The position numbers were made by a program, and so were the translations under genes. Shown piece by piece: positions 13,501 to 24,166 of a stretch of 64,000 nt of DNA; within the stretch, counting starts at the first letter, position 1; each line of letters starts with the position of its first letter. The DNA comes from Monosporascus cannonballus (Eukaryota > Ascomycota > Sordariomycetes > Xylariales), in NCBI GenBank assembly GCA_004154925.1, contig QJNS01000022.1, positions 1-64,000 of the forward strand, given 5' to 3'. The notes below the pieces were generated by a model that saw nothing but the letters and a program-made list of their open reading frames with translations, had not been told where the DNA came from and did no database searches.

Positions 13501-14439
13501 ATAAATACTAAATCCCCTATGGCGAAAAATATAACAAAAGTTATTACGATAAAAATTTTGACGAAAAATACGAAAAACCAGAAAACTGGTTTAACAGATA
13601 GTGCGAACATAATAAGAAGCATTATAAGGATAGTTACATAAATACGAGAATTAGATAAAAAAAGCTTATCTCGGAATTCCCGATCGATACGGCAGAATAT
13701 ATTTTATATATTGTCGACGACGAAAATATCCTGATAACGAAAAATTGAAATAATATATTTACGAACAAACTACCCGTATGTATTATAAAAAATTTGATTT
13801 TCTAAACCGTACCGGAAATAATAAAGACGATAAATAATAATATCGATATTTTCGAACCATAACCTTAAAAGATATTTAGCAACTGGCCAAAGCAAAACGC
13901 TAATCCCAAAAAAATAATGCCCGTAAAAAACCCTTTTTTATTATTATTAGTAATATAATTATTAAATAGAAAAAGAATTAATCCAGCGCATAATAGAAAA
14001 GTACTACTAAAAAATTATTACGGATCTTAATTTTCCGTTAATGTTTATTATAGATCGTTAGGAAAAAAAAAGGCTATTAAAGAAAAAATACGTTAATTTA
14101 CAGAAAATCTTTGGACTAATAATTAAGATAACGCATAATAAAATATAATTGTAAATATAAGAAAACAATTTATTCAATAAGGAGAAAAATTATAATAAAA
14201 CTTAAAATAACTAATAAAATTCAAAGAAATAATGCGCCGACAATAACGATAAATATAGTAACTTAACGCGTTAAACAAAGAAATATAGAAAAAGTTTGAG
14301 AAATTCGAATAAGAATTAAAAGAAAAAAATTACGTATAAGAAAATTACAAAATAACGAAACCTAAAAACGTTAAAAGGAAGATTTACGAAAAGTTTTAAA
14401 TGCGATAATAAGAAACGTTAATAACCTTATTACTTTAAA

Positions 14440-17400
14440 TATATAAATCGAAATGTATTAATATATCGTAATAATAGATTGCGGAGCTTTAGGCGGAAAT
14501 TATATTATACCGAATATAATTAATAAATTTAAAATATCATGAAAATATAAGTTAAAATCTTATATAACGACAAATACTGAAAATTAAGAATTTACTTACA
14601 ATAACAGAAAGATTATACGCGAAATAAATTATTTCGACATTTATATTTTAGGACGATATTAAACAATTAATTTCGATATCGTTTTATTTAAAAATTAAAA
14701 TATAATCTTAGGATTATTATAAATACGTTAGTACCGAATTTTAATTAATAATGAAATTGCCCAAATAAAATTTATTTTATTTTTTGTTAATAAACGAAAA
14801 TAAAATCAAGATTTTAATATTTATTTAATAATAATAACGAATATAGGTATAGAAATACGATAAAAACCTTATTACTTAAAAAGATAAAATATAAGAAAAA
14901 AAAGTGTATTAAAAAATATAACGTATCGTTATTATTATCTAAACGAAATTAAACCAATTAAATAACTATTTGAAATAATAATAATAATAACTTTAAAAAT
15001 CACAAAATCTAATTAATATATTATTATAATATTATAGATATAAGCAGCTTTTTAAAAAGAAATTCGATATAAAGTTATTAAATTATAGCGAATAGAATTA
15101 CGAAATTATTTTAAAAAAAGTATTTTCGACGAAATTTTACTTTATTTACAACTTTAACGGAAACGAATTACGTACTTTCAAAAAATACCTAGAAAATCGG
15201 TTATTAAAAAATGGATTCGATTTTCGAAGTTATTAATAAAATACTTTATGTTTTTCGTACCGAAAAAGAACGAAAAATTGCGATTTATGGTTAACTATCG
15301 ACAACTAAATAATATTACAATTAAAAATCGAATATTATTTTTTTTAATTACATAAATAAAAACCTGGTTTTGCAAAGCTAAATGATTTATAACATTTAAT
15401 TTCAAAAATGAATATAATTTTATTAAAATTAAAAGAAATACGAATAATAAACATTTTTTAAAACGAAATACGGATTATTTAAATATTTAGTTATATTAAT
15501 AAGATTTACGAACGCACTAGTAATTTTTTAACAAATAATAAATTATATATTACGAAAATATCTCGATCTGTTCGTTATATGTTATTTCGACGAAATTTTC
15601 ATTTTCTCTGAAATAAAAAAAATATACGTAATATACGTTTATAAAAGTTTTTAAATTTTATAAAATGCAAAGTTATTTATTAATATAAAAAAATTAATTT
15701 TCTAAATAAGCAATAAAATATCTAAAATATATTATTATATTAAAATATATTAAAATAAGTTTTAAAAAAACTGGTGCAATTATAAAATTACAAACTTTAA
15801 TAACGGTTAAAGAAATATAGATATTCTTTAAATTCGCTAATTATTATAGAAGATTTATTAGATATTTTAATAAAATAATTATATTTTTAACGAATTTTAC
15901 AAAAAAAAAGAATTTAAATAAACGCCAAATACAGAAAAAGTTTTTTAAGATATTAAAAATGAAATTATTAGTAAGCTAATATTAAGTATGTACGATTTAA
16001 ACCGTTTCGTTAAATTAAAAACCGATATTTCGGATTACATATTAAACGTAATAATCGGATAACGAAATAATTAAAGTAAATTATATTTTATTATATTTTT
16101 TTCGTATAAATTTAAAGAAGTCGAATTTAAGTAACCTATTCCAAATAAGGAACTTATAGTTATTATTATAATATTTCGAAAATTTAGGTATTTTTAAAAG
16201 GAAATTTGTACCAGGTTAAGGTTTATACGAATTATTAAAATTTTATCCGATTTATTACAATTAGGGAATTTATAAAACGATAATTAAAATACATAAAGAA
16301 ATTAACGAATTTGGATTTCGTTATTATCTATAAGAAAGGCTTAGAAAATAATAACGTAAATATTTTAAGTATATAAACAGATTTCGAAAGGAAATTATTT
16401 AAAATTAGCGATATAATTTTCGATATTATTATAAAAAAATCTTTACGACTGTAATAAATCGCAATAATTCGGATAATATATTATGATATATATCAGAAAA
16501 TTCAATAATATAATAATAGTTTCCTAAATATCTAAAAAATGGACAAAATATAAGTTCTAAGAAAATATTAAAAAGATTTAATATGAAAAATATACGAATA
16601 TTAAATATGCGAATATCTAAAGATCTATAAAATTTTAAAACGGTTTTAATGTATATATTCTTTTTTTAAAATAAAATTAACGATATAGAAAATTATACGG
16701 CAATACGATATTTGCGCCAAAGCAAAGATTTAACGATATAAGCTATATAAAAAATTATAATTATTATTAATTACAAAACGTTTATAATATTTAGTTATAT
16801 TCGATTTTATTATTAAACTTTTTATATTAAAAAGTCTAGTTACAGAAATATATTACGATAGCATTTTCGTAATCGTTACCCGATTTACGAAATTTTCCTA
16901 TTTCTTATTATATTATAAAAATACAAATGTCGAACAAATAGCATATATTTTCTTTAAATATATTTTCAATATATACAAATCATTAATAAAAATTATTTTA
17001 AATAAAGAATTAATATAGGTATCCAAATTTTGGCAAAGCTTAATAGCATAAATTGGTCTAAATTATAAATTATCCAATATATTTAAACTTTAAACGGAAA
17101 AATAAATAAAACGAATAAATTCAATATTAAAACTTTATTTACGATATTATATTAATTATAAATAAAAATATTATTTTAAAAATTATTAATTTCGTAATTA
17201 TTTTATAATAATAGTTATTACGAAAGTATTAAAATAATATTAACAAATATAAATTTTAATTTTATTTTAAACATTTATTAAAAATTATATAACGACGGTT
17301 TAAATAATATCAAAATAATTCTTACGTTAAAATAATTATATTAATTATACCGAAATATAAAAATAAAATTAAACGTTGTACGAAATCAAATAAATAAATA

Positions 17401-17884
17401 TTATAACTAAAAAAAGTTAAAAGGATTAATTTTCGAAAAAAGAGCAATAGTTTTTCTCGTTATAAAAAATATCCAAATTAAACGATTTACTAAAAAACTC
17501 GATTTGAAAAATATTAGTCTATATATAATCGCGAAAAAAATCTCAGAAAATAATTATTAATTGAAATTTTTACCAAAAGTTAAATTCTATTTAATTCTTT
17601 ATATTTCTTTATTCGAATTAACAGCAAAAATAATTAAAGTATATACGGTATAAAACGATATGAAAATAAAAAACGAATAAGCATACGAAGTAGAAAAAAT
17701 CCTCGATACGCGGAAACAAAACGGATTTACCCAATACCTGATTAAATAAAAAAAATATCCGGATTCCGAAAATATCTGGGAACCTGCTAAAAATCTTATT
17801 AGCGCCCAGCACTTATTAAAGAATTTCCACCGACAGCGACGGGCTTACCGATTAAGGCCCCTTAGTCGAAATCCTCAAGAATAA
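14440..17884 (+). pseudogene. Element 1 pol: PR-RT-RH-IN-chromodomain (eroded)
   Basis: Protease: the IDCGALGG segment (about 14,466) corresponds to the active-site D[ST]GA motif, with Cys in the middle. Reverse transcriptase: about 15,110-15,750, including FFVPKKNEKLRFMVNYRQLN and the catalytic box, which reads CYFDE (15,580-15,594) instead of YxDD. RNase H: TDISDY at 16,021-16,038. Integrase: about 16,860-17,130; the first catalytic Asp is replaced (VTRFTKF for VDRFTKF) and the second is Asn (IILNKE). Chromodomain: 17,681-17,884, with YEVEKILD, YPDSENIWEPAKNL and a basic tail; this part is almost intact and ends at TAA 17,882. In live relatives the chromodomain steers integration to heterochromatin. 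Confidence 0.88.
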
Positions 17885-17904
17885 ACCAGTTAAGGGAGTT
17901 AATA

Positions 17905-18400
17905 AAAAAAACAAAAAAAAAGTCTTAGCCTCCGCGCGTTCCTATTCGTCTAACTTATCTATTAACTAAAACCTACGGCTAATAATTTTAATTATTTTAA
18001 CGTAAAAAAATTTCTTGTAACGACGAAATCAGAAAAATCAGTTAATAAACTCCTTAATATCGCGATATTTACGCGCTAAATCTTTTTTAAGTTCTAGTTA
18101 AAAACGCTAAAAAATTTCCTTAATAACGGCCTTTTTGTAATCTAAACGATTTTTTTTCTTCTTAATGCAACGCAAAAAATTAATTAGGACGCCAGATTTA
18201 TTATAACGACGACGGCTCTTAATATATTTGCTATAATAACGAATTCTTTCGATTATTTAACATTTAGTACCATTTTTGAAATAAAATATATACGGTATAA
18301 TTTCAAAACCGAATTTAACAATATAAACAGCCAGAAACTCCAGGCTTTCTCTTTAGTTCGGACGATTATAAGGCTTACGATTAGCGATATAATTTGCCAT
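17905..18400 (-). pseudogene. Antisense gene of element 1, once Cys-rich (zinc-binding-like)
   Basis: On the strand opposite to gag-pol, ATG 18,400 opens a frame of about 165 codons between the chromodomain and the 3' LTR. Every internal stop is a TAA, TAG or TGA that one C-to-T change would make from Gln or Arg, so the ancestral frame was open. The protein has FEIIPYIFYFKNGTKC and then RIRYYSKYIKSRRRYNKSGV; several Tyr sit where a C-X2-C ... C-X2-C pattern would be, consistent with TGY-to-TAY mutation. The second half is highly charged and helix-prone and ends IDKLDE. This arrangement resembles small fungal Cys-cluster/coiled-coil proteins of unknown role. Element 2 carries a counterpart in the same place. 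Confidence 0.65.
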
Positions 18401-18467
18401 AATTAAAGATAATGACTTACTGGAAAAGAAAATCTTTAAAAGTAAAGATTTTTTAAAAAAAAAATCG

Positions 18468-18839
18468 TATTACGACTTAACCAAATCGGCCTCGAAAACG
18501 GTCGGACCCATACAAAAGGGTCACGTGATTTGGATCTCTCTGAGCAATAAGATCCAAATAAATTCATATAGAATTAACTAAATCCAATAGCATTAAATCT
18601 GTAACAATATTAAAATCTACTAAAAATCTAATTTAATCCAAAAGGGATATATATGCTTATTATTTCCATAATTTAATAAACTTCAATTTGCAATATAATA
18701 TCGTTACCTAAGACACCCTTGGAATTACGAGACGTAATACGATTACTGTATTTATTACTTAAATTCCTACGATACTTCTGCTAACATAAACCCGTACGAT
18801 TAAGGTTTAATAGTTGGTTAAACCTTTTAGCTCGTTACA
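18468..18839 (+). repeat. 3' LTR of element 1 (372 bp)
   Basis: It begins TATTACGACTTAACC (RIP'd TGTTACGA) after an A-rich tract at 18,450-18,464 that would be the polypurine primer, and ends CTCGTTACA. The following AATAT repeats the five bases before the 5' LTR. Confidence 0.93.
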
Positions 18840-19107
18840 AATATCCCGGATTTTATTTTTATTTTTAAGCTTTTTATATAATACTTAATGTACAATCGTA
18901 AAATTAACTTTTCTTTCTTTTAAAATAAATAAAGTATTTATATAAAAGGCTTAATCGTTAAAGGGCTTTTATTAATTAAATAAAATAATTATCGTTTATT
19001 TTAATTCATATTTTTATGGATTTTGTAAATTAATAATTAATTAATAAATATAATGTCGATAATAGTTTTTAAATTTTACTACTATTATTAAATAAAAAAT
19101 TAAAATA
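18840..19107. other. AT-rich spacer
   Basis: RIP-type AT-rich DNA between element 1 and the solo LTR. Nothing recognisable beyond the AATAT target duplication at its left edge. Confidence 0.5.
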
Positions 19108-19496
19108 TATAATAGATCAATAATTTAATTATTAATGTTAAATCATTTAGATTTATATTAACAAAAATATGGTAAAATTTTAAATAATAAACATAATTAG
19201 TAATTTTAATTATTAATATTTATAATATTTTAAATAACGAATTATTTTTACGAATTATTATTATTTAAATTATAAAAATATCGAACGTATATATTTTATT
19301 TTTAACTTAAGGTATTTAAGGTGTTTCATTTTTTAAGTTGTTTAAGCTTTTTAATCCTTTTACGTAACTTAATAGGCTTAAGGTATTAAGGTTTTTAAGA
19401 GCCTTAAGCCCGTTACGTGACCTATCCTGTGTCGGGTTTAGTTTTTTTCTTGTTCCGACCGTCTTTTGGGCCCGCCAAGCCTGTCGGGTCATAACA
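19108..19496 (-). repeat. Solo LTR, left of gene island (389 bp, minus)
   Basis: Read on the minus strand it begins TGTTATGACCCGACAGGCTT at 19,496. Its 3' half is a RIP'd version of the 3' half of the element 1 and 2 LTRs. It aligns over its full length with the LTR at 26,489-26,877 and has the same length and orientation. No internal retrotransposon sequence is attached. I could not find a matching 5-bp duplication. The right part is much less mutated than the left part. Confidence 0.7.
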
Positions 19497-19499
19497 TAT

Positions 19500-19592
19500 T
19501 GTTACGGCTGCTGTGCCGCAGGCGCAGCCGTAACCTCCAAAATGGGGTCCTCATCACGATGAGGCAACATACAAGGCACAACCGTTGGTTAT
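19500..19592. repeat. GC-rich hairpin motif shared (inverted) with 55.13-55.22 kb
   Basis: A perfect 11-bp inverted repeat, GTTACGGCTGC / GCAGCCGTAAC (19,501-19,511 and 19,524-19,534), is followed by CTCCAAAATGGGGTCCTCAT. The reverse complement of about 60-95 bp recurs at 55.13-55.22 kb. It starts TGTTACGG three bases after the solo LTR, so it could be the end of another LTR or transposon. A second 9-bp stem, CGTACGGGT / ACCCGTACG, lies at 19,601-19,635. Confidence 0.65.
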
Positions 19593-21243
19593 ACCGGCTG
19601 CGTACGGGTTCCTCTCGAAGGCCGGGACCCGTACGTGCGCTCACCGCTTTACGGTCAGATTTTCGCCGCCGATGTTCTTGACCACCACCCCGAGGTACGG
19701 GTATACGAGCAGGCTCTGGACTAAATAGTTAGGGACACCCCACGACCCACACTCCACACCAGATATCAACAACCATATTTAGACGTAATTTAACCTAGAA
19801 AATCGCAGGAGTATGCCGAAAACTCTACCGTAATTACCAATTTTTGCTTTATATAAGGGACTAAAAAAAGGGGTTATTATCGTCAATGCGTTGTTGATGT
19901 AATTGCAGGTGAAAAAAAGAAAAAGGAGATTCTCAAAATTGGGGTCGTTTTAATATGGGCGTGCGGGGGTTGTTCCAGTTATTTTGTCCAGAGCCTGACG
20001 AGATACGAGACTTGCCGTGGAATGTATCCGCCTACGGCATTTACGAGTCTGGGGCTTTGTCGATGTCATCGGAAAAATGAGGTGTCTAAAAGGCTCCAAT
20101 CAGGCACCCCTGGTGAGCTCCACCAGGGCCTATAAGAGGGGCTTCGATCAGCTTTAGTGGCTTGGAAAGATCTTTCCCTCCTTAGAGTCCGAGCTATCAA
20201 TATAGCCTCAATTTCTTCTGTGACAGTCGAAGTACGCTGTCGTGAACAACGATGAGTGGAATGCGACGACACCGTGTGACCAGCCGGTGCAGGGCACTCG
20301 TAGTTCCGAACTGGGTTGATCATGTTACGGTCAAGAGACTGGCGGCAGACGCGGCAAGTGCTGATGAAGAATTCAGTGGGCCGGCCAAAGCTGGAACTAT
20401 ATGGACGAAAGACTTGTTCGGAGCGGTGGAGAAACCCCGGAGCGCGTGCGTGCTTCGAACGGCACGGTGACATTGAGCTTGCCGAGTACTGAGGCCATGC
20501 TCGTCACATTGGCGTGGCGCGGGCGCGCTCCATGCAAACCTTCTGTTCAAGTTGAACCCGTCGCGGTTTACTAAGTAATTCGTGCAAGGGTTTATAATCG
20601 TGTGTCGTAGCTTAGAAAGATAATTCGTCCGTAACGATCGTTGTTAATAGATTCTAGCTCTTCGTAAACTCCTTAGGAACCATTGTATATCCAGTTCAAG
20701 GAGCTAAATAATCCTTTGACGCCATGTGCGTAATCCTTTCCTCCCTGAATTTGCCCGCCTTCGGCCCTGAATGGCCATATTGCCAGCCTGTCTGTCACAA
20801 ATATATAATAATTGATTCGATTCATTCATGCCAGCTAAGATCACTGCCGAAGCTAAACTTATGCTCCCTAATTGTAGCCACCGGCGAAGTTAACTTAAGG
20901 CGCCACAAAATCACTATATACAGCCAATGCACCGCTCTCGATTTAAGACTTGGATGCTCAATAAGATGACATACTCAATTCGTGAGAATAGGAGTAAGAC
21001 AACCCACACGTTCTGTGAAGAGATAGTTGTCGAGTCCCCAACCGCTCAAGGCTGGACACTTGGTATGGAATCCAACGAGTATTCAACCTGTCTTTCTACA
21101 CCACAATCGGTGCTAGTGAGTTAGTTGTCCGAGGTAGCTTCTCACCGCCACTGTTGCGGGACCCAAACATTATGGGCTACCCCCAGTGATTCGATAAATG
21201 GGCCATAATTAAGTGGAGCCAGTATCAACGTTGCTCTGCGAAC
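19593..21243. other. Normal-GC DNA with no supportable gene
   Basis: This is unmutated DNA upstream of the gene pair. The longest ORF is 135 codons (20,066-20,473, minus), overlapped by ORFs on both strands. None shows a motif or splice pattern that I trust. It may contain 3' UTR of the P450 gene at its right end and remains of a lost gene. Confidence 0.5.
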
Positions 21244-23173
21244 CTATTCGGCTTTCGGCGGCCATTTCACCCTCCGTTCCGCACGAACGTATAGGTTGTT
21301 GGGACGAATCAACTGGAACATCGGATCGTACTCGATCGGACCGTCTTTGGCCAGAGTAAATCGATATCGGTAGACCAGCTTTGGCAAGAAAGTCTTAACT
21401 TCCATCAAGGCGAAGTTGAATCCAATGCACATACGCGGACCCGTAGCGAAGGGGATATATGAGCCATTAGGACGGGTCTTTACCTTTTCCGAGTCCCACC
21501 TATCCGGGTCGAACCGTGCTGGATTGTCCCACAGCTCCGCGTTGTTGTGGATGTGGTGTATTGCAGGGATGACGACCGAATCCTTCGGAAGTTTGTAGCC
21601 GCCGGGGAGGATCATGTCCACCTTCGAAGTTCGCGCTGGCTGATAAGATGGATTATGTTTGCGCTGGGTCTCCTTGACGTACTTGTCCAAGAAAGTCAGC
21701 TTGTTGATGAGGTCTGCGTCCATTTTGGTATCCTCGTCGAATCCATTGTCAACAAGCTCCTGAAGGAGTCTTTCTTGCATGCCCGGATATACAACGAGAC
21801 CGTATATGAGCCAAGACAACAGACTGGATGTCGTGGTAAAGCCGGCGCCGGTAGCAACGACTAATGGTTCCATGATTCTGTCTCGGGGCAGCTTGTTGCC
21901 TTTGTTATCGGTGGCCCGGATGCAATAATCTAGATGATAGTCAGAACATCCGCTTCAAAACAAGAGGCCGAAGTCTCTCTCACTCACCGACCAAGTTCTC
22001 TGCCCTCAAGGCCGCCTCCTGAAGATCGAGGTTCACCACACCCTTTGATGCCCTCTCTATCGATTCGTTGATCATATCTGCAATGCGCCACCTGGCCTCG
22101 CTGAGCCGCTTCGGGTCACCGAACGGGAGCATGGCGTACCAACTTCCCATCGAGGTCACCTTCTTGTTGAGAGATAATGACTCCGCTATCTTCATGACCC
22201 TGTAAGGTTTGGATTTAGCAACTGCTTTTTCTTTTCACTAGGTGAGGAATCGGGGGTCATAAGACATGTTTCGGGGCATGTTGATTCCCCAACGACCCTT
22301 TTAGGAGACTTGTTTTCGCAGGCTAGGAAATAAGGGGTAGGAAATAACCACACGGGCATTGCTTACATTTCGTGAGGCGGTGCGTCCACGGAGGTGAAGT
22401 GCTTGAAATCCATCCCCAACACCAATTTCCCCACCGCCTGGGAACCCAACTTCAGCATATAAGTGTAGACGTTCCAGGCTTCGTCCCGCTCGTCAAGTTC
22501 GTCGAAGACCTTGAAAGAATCTTCGACAGTCATCTGCATAGTCGGGGCATAGTGCCTAACAGCTTTTGGCCCAAATGCTGGCGGAAGGAACTTGTGGGCT
22601 GTCCTCCATTCTTCGGTATCGGTATCGCCTAAGAAGACGCCGGCTTCTTTGTTTTTCATCAGATGAAGCGGGTGGCCTTCGATTAATTTCTTAGTGAAGA
22701 AATCACTCTCTGCAAAGACGATATTGGATAGCGCCGGGTCATTCGTATGATACACCACGCTGCCCATGTTGGTCGTCTTAAAAAGAGGACCGTACTTCTC
22801 GAAGAGGCGTTGATGGTTTCCGAGATGGTCCGGATAGACTTCAAAATAGTTGCCAATGTACGGCAGCCCCTGCGGGCCGGGCACCTCATGAACCGCCTTC
22901 CCATCTATGGTGATACCGACCGCCTCGTCTGACGAAATGATATCGGATACAGTTGTCAAGCATGCATCCTGAGAGACGAAGCCAACCCCTAAACGAATGT
23001 TAGAAATGAACCAGGGATTAGTGCAAACTGGTAGACCTACCCTTGGGATCAACAATGGCAAAATATGAGGAAACGAGATGCCGCAGGCTCTCCTCATCGA
23101 TGTGGGCCGGTATATCGATCTCCTTTGCGAGAGAAGGGTTTTCACCGAGAAGATAGAATTTCTGCGGAGACAT
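21244..23173 (-). CDS. Cytochrome P450 monooxygenase (four exons, 550 aa)
   Basis: Exons, minus strand: 23,173-23,041, 22,988-22,367, 22,199-21,988 and 21,929-21,244. The introns are 52, 167 and 58 bp, with GTAGGT, GTAAGC and GTGAGT donors and TAG/CAG acceptors, and all phases join in frame. Motifs: proline-rich PGPQGLP at residues 81-87, I-helix TGAGFTTTS (349-357), K-helix ETQR as ExxR (409-412), FDPDRW (462-467) and heme loop FATGPRMCIG (483-492) with ligand Cys490. The first 80 residues lack a membrane anchor and form a soluble extension, unusual for a eukaryotic P450. The I-helix acid residue is missing (AGFTT for AGx[DE]T). There is no fused reductase, so it needs an electron donor; the divergent b5 reductase is the obvious candidate. 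Substrate unknown. Length and motifs suggest a functional gene in unmutated DNA. Confidence 0.92.
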
Positions 23174-24166
23174 TATAACCGGTGATATAAGTTGATATTA
23201 TGCTAGTTACAAGAGGACTCTAGTTTTGTCGAGCTGTCTTGACTCTTGACAGAGCTGGCAACCATTTTGTATTAATTACCATCTTTAACGGCAACCAACA
23301 AGCCCATTTGCCCTTAGTCAAAAATTAAAGGACATTCTTACGTGATTACCTATAACTGGGCCTACCGAGGCAACTTGTACCATCAATATGTATGCCTAGG
23401 AACTTGCGCTTCGGCGTTGCTTAGATGGAGAGAAAAGTTTTCTGGAAAACGCCCCCTTGTTGCCTTAACCAATCGGATACTGTGGATTTAAGGGTCGCCT
23501 CGGCACATTTTCTGTTCCAGCAGGGGTTAGGAATGCTTAGCCTCATTATGGGTCGCTTGGTTTCCTGATATAGTCAATGACAGGGGCGCTAAACAAGACA
23601 ATCGACTCGGTGTTTTGTTCAGAAAAGCTTATCATTCAGGCCACTGTATATGTATATGACGTCTACAACTTCGTTTTCTACCAGGAGGCGCCCGGTTGAA
23701 TTGCGATTCCACTGACCAAGAGCACCGAGGTTTCTGTATTGGTCGAAACACAAAAGTTATTTCTAATCACAGAGATACCTCCCTTTTATCGTGGAGACGG
23801 CAAACGAATGTTTATCGGACCCGAACAATTGGAAGCGGGCCTGGACCCTGCGACTAACAGGGACTAATTACGGCCGTCATTAGCTTGTGACTAATCGTGG
23901 CATCACTCTAACCCACATAAAATTCTACGAAAGCTGCGAGCCTCGGTTTTGACCAAATTGGGAATGCTTACGATATCCTCATTCCTCGGCCGAGTATTAT
24001 GAAGGCGAAACAGTTTTGAGAATGCCGGTCTACGACGCAAGGGCTTGGGTGCTCAGCCCCTTAAAAGCGGGAAGTGCCTTCCGTTAAGTACGAGTCGGTT
24101 TCATTCTTATCCCCAATACATTACTAGGGCGAAAGCCTTGATCAAAACAACTCCAAACCAGCCAAT
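23174..24166. promoter_or_regulatory. Shared divergent upstream region of the P450 and b5-reductase genes
   Basis: These 993 bp separate two genes transcribed away from each other, so the promoters of both must lie here. The composition is normal and not RIP'd. I see a GATA-type core (CTTATC) near 23,627 but no repeated or palindromic operator that I would call. Co-regulation is inferred from the arrangement only. Confidence 0.6.

Larger units (their letters stand above)
11940..18839 (+). mobile_element. Complete chromodomain Ty3/Gypsy element 1 (RIP-inactivated)
   Basis: The element is bounded by two long terminal repeats (11,940-12,312 and 18,468-18,839). It is flanked by a perfect 5-bp target duplication AATAT (11,935-11,939 and 18,840-18,844). 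Internal order is gag with CCHC knuckle, aspartic protease, reverse transcriptase, RNase H, integrase and chromodomain, which defines a Ty3/Gypsy chromovirus. An antisense gene lies between the chromodomain and the 3' LTR. Stops, frame shifts and replaced catalytic residues show the copy is dead. Most damage is C-to-T or G-to-A, and remaining C is mainly in CpG, as expected after RIP. It belongs to the same lineage as element 2 but has a different U3. Confidence 0.93.

Noticed and set aside
17618..17812. Minus-strand 64-codon ORF
   Set aside because: It is the antisense shadow of the chromodomain of element 1.
19500..19535. Helitron 3' hairpin
   Set aside because: A stem is present but no CTRR end or neighbouring A-T insertion dinucleotide was seen.
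20066..20550. Overlapping ORFs of 135, 76 and 72 codons
   Set aside because: They contradict each other, show no splice structure and no known motif.
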